A stretch of DNA of 64,000 bases from JAOUEA01 sp963790335 (GTDB lineage Bacteria; Actinomycetota; UBA4738; HRBIN12). This document shows positions 56,803-64,000 of the stretch, in pieces. The position numbers and the translations under genes were made by a program. The notes under the pieces were generated by a model. It had not been told where the DNA came from and did not search any database. It worked only from the letters and a program-made list of their open reading frames with translations. The stretch is taken from NCBI GenBank assembly GCA_963790335.1, contig CAWBOB010000002.1, forward strand, positions 124,001 to 188,000. The letters run 5' to 3'. Position 1 is the first letter of the stretch. Each line of letters begins with the position of its first letter.

Positions 56803-57966
56803 ATGGACGTTCCCCAGAACTACCTCGCCGTCATCAAGGTCGTCGGCATCGGCGGAGGCGGGGTGAACGCGGTGAACCGCATGATCGAGGCAGGCTTGCG
56901 GGGCGTCGAGTTCATCGCGGTCAACACCGACGCGCAGACCCTGCTCATGTCCGACGCCGAGGTGAAGCTCGACATCGGCCGCGAGACCACCCGCGGACTC
57001 GGTGCGGGGTCCGATCCCGAGGTCGGCAAGTCCGCGTCGACGGAGCATGCCGAGGAGATCGAGGAGATCCTCAAGGGCGCCGACATGGTCTTCATCACGG
57101 CCGGCGAGGGCGGGGGCACCGGTACGGGTGGGGCGCCGATCGTGGCCGAGGTCGCGAAGGGCCTCGGTGCCCTCACGATCGGTGTGGTGACCCGTCCGTT
57201 CGGGTTCGAAGGCCGCCGAAGGGCGACGCAGGCAGACCTCGGCATCACCGAGCTCAAGAAGGCCGTCGACACGCTCATCGTCGTGCCGAACGATCGCTTG
57301 CTCCAGGTCGCCGATCCCACCATGCCGATGGTCGAGGCGTTCCGCATGGCCGATCAGGTGCTGTTCCAGGGTGTCGACGGCATCACGTCGTTGATCACCA
57401 CGCCGGGACTCATCAACCTCGACTTCGCCGACGTCAAGTCCGTGATGTCCGGTGCGGGCTCGGCCCTCATGGGCATCGGGCTCGGTTCGGGAACGGATCG
57501 CGCGACCGAAGCCTCCAAGGCGGCGATCAGCTCGCCGCTGCTCGAGAGCTCGATCGACGGCGCCAAGGGCGTGCTGCTGTCGATCGCCGGGCCGACCGAC
57601 CTCACGCTGCACGAGGTGAACCAGGCGGCCGAGGCGATCACCCGTGTGGCGCACCCCGATGCCAACGTCATCTTCGGCGCGGTCGTCGACGACGCGCTCG
57701 GCGAGGAGGTTCGTGTCACGGTCGTCGCCGCGGGCTTCGACAAGGTGGCGCCGGTCGCGGCCGGTGGCAATCAGTTCGAGTCGAGACTGTCCCGCCTGCT
57801 CGAGGAGCCCGACCGGTCCGACGAGCCCGCCGTCGGCCCGGTTCCGTCGATCCTGCAGGACGTCGACGACGATGCCGACGTCTTCACGACCGGCGAGCAC
57901 GAGCCGCAGCGGGTGTCCTTCGACGCGGAGGAGGATCTCGACATCCCGGACTTCCTGAAGAGCTGA
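56803..57966 (+). CDS. ftsZ: cell division GTPase FtsZ
   Basis: Tubulin-like GTPase that forms the Z ring. 387 aa. NYLAVIKVVGIGGGGVNAVN, FIAVNTDAQTL, the GTP signature GEGGGTGTGGAPIVAEVAK, VTRPFGFEGRRR, VPNDRLLQV, the T7 loop with NLDFADVKSVM, and the C-terminal peptide DLDIPDFLKS that docks FtsW, SepF and FtsA-like partners. ATG 56803 has GGAGGAA; the GTG at 56767 lacks one. It is transcribed from its own promoter region. Confidence 0.97.
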   Translation: MDVPQNYLAVIKVVGIGGGGVNAVNRMIEAGLRGVEFIAVNTDAQTLLMSDAEVKLDIGRETTRGLGAGSDPEVGKSASTEHAEEIEEILKGADMVFITAGEGGGTGTGGAPIVAEVAKGLGALTIGVVTRPFGFEGRRRATQADLGITELKKAVDTLIVVPNDRLLQVADPTMPMVEAFRMADQVLFQGVDGITSLITTPGLINLDFADVKSVMSGAGSALMGIGLGSGTDRATEASKAAISSPLLESSIDGAKGVLLSIAGPTDLTLHEVNQAAEAITRVAHPDANVIFGAVVDDALGEEVRVTVVAAGFDKVAPVAAGGNQFESRLSRLLEEPDRSDEPAVGPVPSILQDVDDDADVFTTGEHEPQRVSFDAEEDLDIPDFLKS

Positions 57967-58017
57967 CGAACGACCGCGAGAGCCACGAGCCTCGCTCCGA
58001 CGGGTCCGGCAGGGCTT

Positions 58018-58087
58018 GGGGGCGGGCAGGGATCGACTCCGCAGGCGCCCTTCCCCCGCCTGCCGGCCGAGAGCCCTGCCCGCCCCC
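58018..58087 (+). terminator. large nested inverted repeat after ftsZ
   Basis: GGGGGCGGGCAGGG (58018-58031) and CCCTGCCCGCCCCC (58074-58087) pair perfectly over 14 bases. Inside, GCAGGCG (58041-58047) and CGCCTGC (58057-58063) form a second stem. No T-run follows, so this may be a non-canonical terminator, a processing site that stabilises ftsZ mRNA, or an attenuator before yggS. Confidence 0.6.
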
Positions 58088-58108
58088 GTTCTCGTTCGTG
58101 GTGACACC

Positions 58109-58828
58109 ATGACGGCGATGCACGCCGATCGAGCAGCGATCGAGGCCAACGTCGCGGCCGTCTCCCGGAACCTCGCGGGAGCCTGTGAGCGATCGGGACG
58201 GGACCCGGCCGGCGTGACCCTCGTCGCGGCGGCGAAGACGCAGCCGGTCGAGCGGGTACACGCGGTCGTCGAGGCCGGGGTGCCCTGCGTGGGACACAAC
58301 TACGTGCGTGAGCTCCGAGCGCAGCACGACGCGGTCCCCGGCGCTCGATGGCACTACATCGGAGCGTTGCAGACCGGTACCGCGCACCACGTTGCGGCAC
58401 TCGCCGACGTGGTGGAGACCGCCGCGGCCGGGCGCGCGACCGAGCGGCTCGCGCGCCGCGCAGCCGAGGCGGGGCGCACCGTCGACGTGTTGATCGAGAT
58501 CGACTTCACCGAGCGCCGAACCGGCGTGCCGCCAGACCAGGCGGCCGCCGTGGCCGAGGGCGTGGCAGGGCTCGCCGGGCTCCGCCTGCGGGGACTGATG
58601 ACCGTGCCGCCGGCCGGTAGGACGCCCGACGATGCCCGCCCGTGGTTCCACCGCCTTCGTGAGATCAGGGATGCCCTGGCGCAGCACCACCCCGACATGG
58701 TGGACTTGAGCATGGGGATGTCGTTGGATTACGAGGCTGCAGTAGAGGAAGGCGCTACGATGGTGCGCATCGGCACCGCGTTGTTCGGGCCGAGGCAACC
58801 CACCGGAGCACCCCACGGCCCCGCGTGA
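58109..58828 (+). CDS. yggS: YggS/PLPBP-family PLP-binding protein
   Basis: PLP homeostasis protein; a single alanine-racemase-like barrel without racemase activity. 239 aa. VTLVAAAKTQPVERVHAVVE with the PLP Lys, GVPCVGHNYVRELRAQHDAV, WHYIGALQTG, VLIEIDFTERRTGVPPDQAA, LRLRGLMTVPP and DLSMGMSLDYEAAVEEGATM with MVRIGTALFGPR. In many Gram-positives it lies between ftsZ and sepF, as here. ATG 58109 gives the normal family length. Confidence 0.92.
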   Translation: MTAMHADRAAIEANVAAVSRNLAGACERSGRDPAGVTLVAAAKTQPVERVHAVVEAGVPCVGHNYVRELRAQHDAVPGARWHYIGALQTGTAHHVAALADVVETAAAGRATERLARRAAEAGRTVDVLIEIDFTERRTGVPPDQAAAVAEGVAGLAGLRLRGLMTVPPAGRTPDDARPWFHRLREIRDALAQHHPDMVDLSMGMSLDYEAAVEEGATMVRIGTALFGPRQPTGAPHGPA

Positions 58829-58855
58829 GGCGGCCGGGACACGAGAGGAACGGAG

Positions 58856-59326
58856 ATGGCCGGCGTGTGGAAGAAGACCCTGAACTACCTGGGCCTCGTC
58901 GAGGAGGACGAAGACTTCGTCGACGACATGCCCGAGGCTGATCCCGCGCCGGTTCGACGCATGCGCCCGCAGTCCGTTCGTGAGGTGCCCGCCGAGGCCG
59001 AGGGCGTGGTGCGCACCATCGCGTCGCCCCGCTCGGTTTCCACCGGGATGAGCTCGATCCACAAGTCCGAACCGAAGCGGTTCAACGAGGCGAGGGAGGT
59101 CGCCGACCGGTTCAAGGACGGCACCGCCGTCATCATGAACCTGCAGGCGACCGAGGATGCGATCGCCAGGCGCCTCGTCGACTTCGCGAGCGGTCTCGTC
59201 TACGGGCTCGACGGCAAGATCGAACTGGTGGCCAACCGTGTCTACCTGCTCAGCCCGGCCGACGTCGAGGTATCGGCCGAGGAGCGGGAACGCATCGCCG
59301 GTACGGGGTTCTACAACCAGTTCTGA
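58856..59326 (+). CDS. sepF: cell division protein SepF
   Basis: Membrane anchor of the Z ring in bacteria without FtsA. 156 aa. N-terminal amphipathic helix MAGVWKKTLNYLGLVEEDED for membrane binding, an acidic/Pro linker, then the SepF core: EPKRFNEAREVADRFKDGTA, VIMNLQATEDAIARRLVDFA, SGLVYGLDGKIELVANRVYL and LLSPADVEVSAEE. Binds the FtsZ C-terminal peptide. ATG 58856 follows GAGAGGAACGGAG. Confidence 0.95.
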   Translation: MAGVWKKTLNYLGLVEEDEDFVDDMPEADPAPVRRMRPQSVREVPAEAEGVVRTIASPRSVSTGMSSIHKSEPKRFNEAREVADRFKDGTAVIMNLQATEDAIARRLVDFASGLVYGLDGKIELVANRVYLLSPADVEVSAEERERIAGTGFYNQF

Positions 59327-59355
59327 GCGCCGAAGGGCCGGTGCGACCCGGCTGC

Positions 59356-59361
59356 TAGCCT
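59356..59361 (+). promoter_or_regulatory. leaderless-type -10 box before yggT
   Basis: TAGCCT ends 9 bases before ATG 59371, with no ribosome site between. The gap is a little longer than at the other leaderless genes. Confidence 0.45.
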
Positions 59362-59370
59362 CTGGCACCG

Positions 59371-59634
59371 ATGGAACGTCTGGTCTGCGTCGCCCTCACG
59401 CTCATCTGGGTCATCCTGCTGATCCGAGTCATCCTGAGCTGGGTCCAGCTCGCAGGTTGGCGCCCCCCCGCGACGGGTCCGCTGCGATCGGCGTATGACC
59501 TCCTCTTCGACATGACCGAACCACCGCTGCGCCTGCTCCGCCGCGTCCTTCCCCCGGCAGGTATGTTCGACCTCTCGATCGTGGTGGCATTCATCATCAT
59601 CTTCGTGCTGCAGACGGCGCTCTGCAGACCGTGA
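59371..59634 (+). CDS. yggT: YggT family membrane protein
   Basis: 87 aa. Two helices (VCVALTLIWVILLIRVILSW and DLSIVVAFIIIFVLQTAL) flank the loop YDLLFDMTEPPLRLLRRVLP, the family's conserved TEPxLxxxRRxxP motif. Usually encoded beside sepF and divIVA; thought to help membrane protein or division functions, with no defined activity. It ends 13 bases before divIVA. Confidence 0.9.
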   Translation: MERLVCVALTLIWVILLIRVILSWVQLAGWRPPATGPLRSAYDLLFDMTEPPLRLLRRVLPPAGMFDLSIVVAFIIIFVLQTALCRP

Positions 59635-59647
59635 CAGGAGGAGATCC

Positions 59648-60487
59648 ATGAGCCGGGACAAGACGAAGGGCACCGATGCGAACCCCCCGAAGACCGCTGA
59701 GCCGCGTGCCAGATTGACGCCGATCGACGTGCAACAGAAGGAGTTCAGGGTCTCGCGCTTCGGCGGCTACAAGATGCGCGACGTCGACGAGTTCCTCGAT
59801 CAGATCACCGACACGTTGACGGCCCTCACGACCGAGGGCGAACGGCACCGCAGCGCCGGTCCGATGACCGCCTCACCCGACATGGACGACGTCGCCCGCC
59901 AGGCCGACGAGATCATCGCCCGCGCCCGGGCCGACGCCGCGAGGATCGTGGCCGAGGCGAAGGCGACCGGGGCCGCCGCGGGCATGTCGGCGGCAAGCCC
60001 GGCGGATCGCGTCGCCGTGAACGCTTTCCTGTCGCGGGAACGGGAGTTCCTGCAGTCGCTCGCGGGCCTCGTGCAGGAGCACGCCGAAGCCGTCAAGGGC
60101 ATGGCGAGGTCCGCTCGCCCGGCGCCGTCGAAGGCCAAGCCCGAAGGGGCTCCGGCCGCCGCACCTGCGGTCGCACCTGTTGCCGAGCGATCCGCTGACG
60201 AGGTCCGAGCCACCGGGCCGCGCGACGGAGGGCCCGGCACGCCCGGCGCCACCTCGGTCCAGGAGCCCGCTGCCGAGCCGTCTGCCGAGGTGGGCGCGTC
60301 GGCGGAACCGAGCGAGGGCGAACGGGCCGCTTCCTCCGATGCCAGCCCCACCCCAGGGCCCACCAGGGTTCCGGAGTCGGAGGCGACGGTGCGCGTGCAA
60401 GAACCCGCCTCGGCCGCCGCAAAGCGCGGTGAGGGGGACACCGAAGCCGATCGCTCGCTCCGCGACCTCTTCTGGGGCGAGGACTGA
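59648..60487 (+). CDS. divIVA: DivIVA-domain protein (Wag31-like)
   Basis: Polar scaffold that recruits wall synthesis at curved membranes. 279 aa. LTPIDVQQKEFRVSRFGGYK and MRDVDEFLDQITDTLTAL form the lipid-binding and first coiled-coil part. ARQADEIIARARADAARIVA and NAFLSREREFLQSLAGLVQE continue the helix, then a long Pro/Ala/Glu-rich tail (residues 155-265) ends in LRDLFWGED. The domain is shorter than in Wag31 and starts after a 23-residue extension. ATG 59648 has CAGGAGGAG. Confidence 0.9.
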   Translation: MSRDKTKGTDANPPKTAEPRARLTPIDVQQKEFRVSRFGGYKMRDVDEFLDQITDTLTALTTEGERHRSAGPMTASPDMDDVARQADEIIARARADAARIVAEAKATGAAAGMSAASPADRVAVNAFLSREREFLQSLAGLVQEHAEAVKGMARSARPAPSKAKPEGAPAAAPAVAPVAERSADEVRATGPRDGGPGTPGATSVQEPAAEPSAEVGASAEPSEGERAASSDASPTPGPTRVPESEATVRVQEPASAAAKRGEGDTEADRSLRDLFWGED

Positions 60488-60720
60488 CCTTCGACGGCAG
60501 GGGAGCGCGCCGGTACGGGCGCGACGTCGCCTGGCGGTACCTCGTCGCGCTGGGCCTCGGTGCGATCACCCTGATCTCGCTCGCCGCCGGGCTCGTCATC
60601 GAGCGGGGCGCGACGCTCGTGGGTCTCGCGGTCGTGGCGGGCGTGCTCTCGCTCGCCGCGCTCATCGACGGCTCGATCAGGCGCCTGCGGGCCCCCGCCC
60701 TCCGGAGCGACCGACGCTGA
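60484..60720 (+). CDS. 78-aa two-helix membrane protein, CTG start suspected
   Basis: Unknown function. LTFDGRGARRYGRDVAWRYL, helix LVALGLGAITLISLAAGLVI, helix LVGLAVVAGVLSLAALIDGS and basic tail RRLRAPALRSDRR. The only in-frame start candidate is CTG 60484, overlapping the divIVA stop (CTGA). It overlaps the end of ileS on the other strand by 44 bases. The helices and position argue for a real gene, but the start is weak. Confidence 0.5.
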   Translation: MTFDGRGARRYGRDVAWRYLVALGLGAITLISLAAGLVIERGATLVGLAVVAGVLSLAALIDGSIRRLRAPALRSDRR

Positions 60721-63700
60721 TCCGTACGCGCTCGCCGTCGATCGACGCCTCGACCGCGGTCCCCTCGACCGCCGCGTCGTGCACCTCGACCGCGAGGGTC
60801 TCGCCGGCGACGGTCTCGCGATGGGCCGTGAGAGCGGCCGCGACCACGGGCCCTGCTTCCACGCCGAGCGCGATGCGATCCGCGACGTCGAAGCCCGCGC
60901 TCCTGCGGGCATCCTGGATCGCCCTGATCAGCTCGCGGGCGACACCCTCCCGGCGGAGGTCGTCGGTGAGCTCGAGGTCGAGCGCGAGGGTGACGCCGCC
61001 CTCGCTCGCCACCCCCCACCCCTGCTTCACGTCCTGCGTCAGATCGACGTCGCTGGGAGTCAGCGGCACGGCGCCGTCGGGTGTCGTGATCTCGACCGAG
61101 CGCCCCATCGCCAGCTCGCCGGCGAGCGTGCCGTCGTCGTCGGCGAGCACCGCAGCGACCTGCTTGACCCCCGACCCGAGCTTCGGGCCGAGGGCCTTGA
61201 AGTTGGGTTTCGCGTGCCAGCGGCCGAACGTCTCGGCCGACTCGGCGAAGACCACCCTGTGCACGTTCAGCTCTGCGGCCACCAGGTCGAGCAGCGGTGA
61301 GAGCCCTCGATGGCTGCCGGGCAGATGCACCACGGCTTCGGCGAGGGGCTGGCGCACGCGGGTCTTCGTCGCCGTGCGCACTGAGCGCCCCAGCGCCACC
61401 ATCGTGCGAGCCGCCGCCATCGCCCCATCGAGCTCGAGGTCGATCGCGGATCCATCGGGCTGCGGGTAATCCGCGAGGTGCACGGATTCGGGGCGGCCGT
61501 CGCGACCCGCGCCGAGGTTGCGCCACATCGTCTCGGCGATGAAGGGTGTGAAGGGCGCGAGCAACGCCGACACCGTGATCAGGCACTCGTGCAGGGTGAG
61601 GAACGCGGCCGCCGCATCGTCGGCGGCCTCACCGCCCGGGTTCCAGAAGCGGCGGCGCGAGCGGCGCACGTACCAGTTGGACAGATCGTCGACGAACCGC
61701 TCGATGTGGCGGCCCGCGCCGGTGGCGTCATAGGCATCGAGGCCGTCGCGGGCGGCGGCGACGGTCTGCGCGAGCTGGGAGAGCACCCACCGGTCGAGCA
61801 GGGGCCGTTCGGAGACGGCGGGCCCACCCGACGACGGATCGAACCCGTCGGCGTTGGCGTAGGTGACGAAGAAGGCGTGCACGTGGCGCAGGGTCAGCAG
61901 GAACTGGCGCAGCACGTCGTCGAGCACGTCGTGACCGATGCGGCGAGAGGCCCACGGCGAGCCGTTCGTGATCATGAACCACCGCAGCGCGTCGGCGCCC
62001 TGGCGTTCGAGCGCCTCCCACGGATCGAAGATGTTGCCGAGCGACTTCGACATCTTGCGGCCGTCGGCCGCGACGATATGTCCGAGGCAGACGACGTTGC
62101 GATAGGCCGGGGCGTCGAAGTGCAGCACGCCCTCGGCCATGAGCGTGTAGAACCAGCCCCGGGTCTGGTCGATCGCCTCGGAGATGAAGTCCGCGGGTAC
62201 GTGCCGTTCGAACTCCTCGACGCCGCGCCCGAGCTCGGGGTGGTAGCCCCACTGCGCGAACGGCATCGCGCCGGAGTCGTACCACGCGTCGATGACCTCG
62301 GGAACGCGCCGAGCCTGCTCGCCGCACTCGCGGCACTCGAAGACGACCTCGTCGATGCCGGGGCGGTGGGGGTCCACGCCGGTCACGTCGCGTCCGGCCA
62401 GCTCGCCGAGCTCGGCGAGCGAGCCGACCGCCCGCAGGTGGTTCCGCGCACAGCGCCAGATCGGCAGGGGGGTGCCCCAGTACCGCTCCCGTGACAACGC
62501 CCAGTCGACGTTGTTCTCGAGCCAGTTGCCGTAGCGTCCGTGCTTGATGTGCTCGGGGTACCAGCCCACGCCCTCGTTGACCTCGAGCAGCCGCTCCTTG
62601 ACCTCGGTGGTGCGCACGTACCACGAGGTGCGGGCGTAGTAGAGGAGTGGCGTCTGGCAGCGCCAGCAGAACGGGTAGTTGTGCTCGTAGCGCTCGTCAC
62701 GAAGCAGCAGGCCTCGCCCGCGCAGATCCTCGACGATCGCCGGATCGGCGTCCTTCACGAACAGGCCGCGAACGAACGCAGGAGCGAGGTCGGTGAATCG
62801 TCCGTCGTCGCCGACCGGCTTGTGCACGGGCCAGCCCTGCTCGCGGCCCACGGCGAGGTCGTCGGGGCCGAATGCGGGTGCCAGATGCACGATGCCGGTG
62901 CCGTCGCCCATCGAGACGAACGAGCCGGCGACGACCCGGTGGGCGCCGTCGACGTTGGGGTACGGGGGCGAGTACCGGGCCCCGACGAGCGCGGTGCCAT
63001 CGAACCCTCGCAGGCGACGCCATCCCTCGCCGAGCACCGACGGCGCGAGCGCCGCGGCCACGACGAGCCGTTCGCCCTCGCGCTCCATGACGTCGTAGAC
63101 CGCACCGGCGTCCACGGCGGCGCCGGCGTTCGACGGCAGCGTCCACGGGGTGGTCGTCCAGACGAGGAGCGAGGCGCCTTCGAGCTCGGGTTCGCTCGTC
63201 TCGACGATGGGGAACCGCACGAAGACGCTCGGATCCTCGACCGTGCGATAGCCCTGCGCGACCTCCGCGTCGGACAGCGCCGTGCCGCAGCGCGGGCAGT
63301 ACGCCGTGACCCGGTCGGCTTCCTGCAGCAAGCCCCGCTCGAACAGCGACTTCAGCGACCACCAGACCGACTCGACGTAGCCGGGCGCCATCGTCCAGTA
63401 CGCCTCCTCGAGATCGACCCAGTAGCCGATCCGTTCGGTGAGGCGCTCGAACTCGCCTACGTACCGCTTGACGGATTCGCGGCAGAGGTCGTTGAAGGCT
63501 GCGATGCCGAACGCCTCGATGTCGCGCTTGCCGGTCGTACCGATCTCCTTCTCGACCTCGAGCTCGACCGGGAGGCCGTGGCAATCCCACCCACCCCTGC
63601 GGGGCACGCGGTGTCCGGTCATCGTCTTGTATCGCGGGTAGACATCCTTGAACGTGCGGGGCTCCACGTGGTGCACGCCCGGCTTGCCGTTGGCCGTCGG

Positions 63701-63847
63701 TGGACCTTCGTAGAACATCCAGAGCGGCGCATCCGCTCGCCGTGCCAGCGATGCATGGAAGATGTCGCGCTCCTTCCAGAACGCGAGCGTCTCGAGCTCG
63801 AGCTCCGGGAAGCTCGCATCGGTATCCACCGGCTCGAACGGCGCCAT
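60677..63847 (-). CDS. ileS: isoleucyl-tRNA synthetase, type 2 (eukaryote-like)
   Basis: 1056 aa. EGPPTANGKPGVHHVEPRTF is the HIGH region in the GPPTANGxPGxHH form of IleRS2, the class found in eukaryotes and some bacteria and usually mupirocin-resistant. The second ATP motif is DGRKMSKSLGNIFD. GWDCHGLPVELEVEKEIG, the editing domain (LVWTTTPWTLPSNAGAAV, GTGIVHLAPAFG), YYARTSWYVRTTEVKERLL, FISEAIDQTRGWFYTLM and the anticodon domain (FVDDLSNWYVRRSRRRFW) are present. ATG 63847 has GGAGGAAGGAG. A T-box leader lies upstream. Confidence 0.94.
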   Translation of the reverse strand: MAPFEPVDTDASFPELELETLAFWKERDIFHASLARRADAPLWMFYEGPPTANGKPGVHHVEPRTFKDVYPRYKTMTGHRVPRRGGWDCHGLPVELEVEKEIGTTGKRDIEAFGIAAFNDLCRESVKRYVGEFERLTERIGYWVDLEEAYWTMAPGYVESVWWSLKSLFERGLLQEADRVTAYCPRCGTALSDAEVAQGYRTVEDPSVFVRFPIVETSEPELEGASLLVWTTTPWTLPSNAGAAVDAGAVYDVMEREGERLVVAAALAPSVLGEGWRRLRGFDGTALVGARYSPPYPNVDGAHRVVAGSFVSMGDGTGIVHLAPAFGPDDLAVGREQGWPVHKPVGDDGRFTDLAPAFVRGLFVKDADPAIVEDLRGRGLLLRDERYEHNYPFCWRCQTPLLYYARTSWYVRTTEVKERLLEVNEGVGWYPEHIKHGRYGNWLENNVDWALSRERYWGTPLPIWRCARNHLRAVGSLAELGELAGRDVTGVDPHRPGIDEVVFECRECGEQARRVPEVIDAWYDSGAMPFAQWGYHPELGRGVEEFERHVPADFISEAIDQTRGWFYTLMAEGVLHFDAPAYRNVVCLGHIVAADGRKMSKSLGNIFDPWEALERQGADALRWFMITNGSPWASRRIGHDVLDDVLRQFLLTLRHVHAFFVTYANADGFDPSSGGPAVSERPLLDRWVLSQLAQTVAAARDGLDAYDATGAGRHIERFVDDLSNWYVRRSRRRFWNPGGEAADDAAAAFLTLHECLITVSALLAPFTPFIAETMWRNLGAGRDGRPESVHLADYPQPDGSAIDLELDGAMAAARTMVALGRSVRTATKTRVRQPLAEAVVHLPGSHRGLSPLLDLVAAELNVHRVVFAESAETFGRWHAKPNFKALGPKLGSGVKQVAAVLADDDGTLAGELAMGRSVEITTPDGAVPLTPSDVDLTQDVKQGWGVASEGGVTLALDLELTDDLRREGVARELIRAIQDARRSAGFDVADRIALGVEAGPVVAAALTAHRETVAGETLAVEVHDAAVEGTAVEASIDGERVRISVGRSGGRGPAGA

Positions 63848-63878
63848 CGGCTCGTGCTCCTTCCTCCGGGAACGAAGA

Positions 63879-64000
63879 ACGCCTCGTCCCAACGTGTTGC
63901 CGGGACGAGGCGTCGGTGCTGCCCCGCGGTGCCACCCCGCGTTGCCGGACCCTCGCAGGCCGCGGCCACTCACGACCCCGATTTCCGGGGTCTCCCGCGA
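63879..64000 (-). promoter_or_regulatory. T-box leader of ileS, cut by window edge
   Basis: Read on the minus strand, GGGTGGCACCGCGG (complement of 63924-63937) is the T-box consensus that binds the uncharged tRNA acceptor end. It is followed by a 12-bp perfect stem, ACGCCTCGTCCC (63902-63913) with GGGACGAGGCGT (63879-63890), around an 11-base loop, then TTCTTCGTT, which resembles an intrinsic terminator; the ribosome site of ileS comes next. A CCCCGG-AAAT-CGGGG-like hairpin lies at the far edge. Stem I and the specifier codon, expected to read Ile, are outside the window. Confidence 0.88.

Overview
The window is high-GC DNA of an actinomycete-type bacterium. Supporting signs are a division and cell wall (dcw) cluster with mraZ, sepF, yggT and divIVA, a PASTA-domain Ser/Thr kinase, DUF3040 and DUF6504 proteins, and perfect actinobacterial SOS boxes of the form TCGAAC-N4-GTTCGA. 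A type-2 (eukaryote-like) IleRS, a UDP-sulfoquinovose synthase and a selenocysteine formate dehydrogenase suggest a deep-branching environmental lineage, but no species can be named. The sequence carries many single-base indels: dense from about 6.2 to 10.1 kb (mostly insertions, typical of unpolished long reads) and scattered elsewhere. Genes described as frameshifted keep a conserved protein across rotating frames and are read here as intact in the organism.

Layout. 0.1-7.4 kb: NAD-dependent, molybdenum formate dehydrogenase locus: fdhD, a hypothetical gene on the other strand, the catalytic half of FdhA with an in-frame UGA (selenocysteine) and a SECIS-like hairpin, a NuoE-NuoF fusion, the iron-sulfur half of FdhA encoded separately, and mobA. 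7.4-10.7 kb: MBL-fold hydrolase, cyclic 2,3-diphosphoglycerate synthase-like protein, carbamate kinase. 10.7-16.3 kb: two very small genes, a TAT-exported glycoside hydrolase, two tandem phosphofructokinases with different phosphate-donor signatures, threonine aldolase, and a sulfite-oxidase-fold molybdoenzyme. 16.3-22.5 kb: endonuclease IV, PASTA kinase, membrane proteins, and a pseudouridine-degradation pair. 22.5-29 kb (minus strand): glycosyltransferase, sulfolipid gene sqd1, cysteine-desulfurase-like protein, membrane protein, DUF402, ornithine aminotransferase.

29-35.4 kb: an SOS-controlled mutagenesis region. DUF6504 and dnaE2 each have a recognisable promoter with a perfect LexA box at the start site, and dinB follows dnaE2. 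Between DUF6504 and dnaE2 lie a ribbon-helix-helix protein, a truncated hsdM, a 56-codon ORF and a HEPN-domain protein. 35.4-41 kb: DUF3040, a MerR regulator, and a MoxR/DUF58/transglutaminase operon on the minus strand.

41.2-60.7 kb: HNH nuclease, then the dcw cluster mraZ, small membrane protein, rsmH, ftsL, pbpB, murE, murF, mraY, murD, ftsW, murG, murC, murB, ftsQ, ftsZ, yggS, sepF, yggT, divIVA. Most neighbours overlap by 4 bases (ATGA, GTGA, TTGA), which implies coupled translation from peptidoglycan precursor synthesis through to septum assembly. 60.7-64 kb: ileS on the minus strand behind a T-box leader cut by the window edge.

A recurring regulatory theme is a TANNNT -10 box 6-9 bases before the start codon (pfk genes, ltaE, murE, yggT, HNH and others), the signature of leaderless mRNAs.
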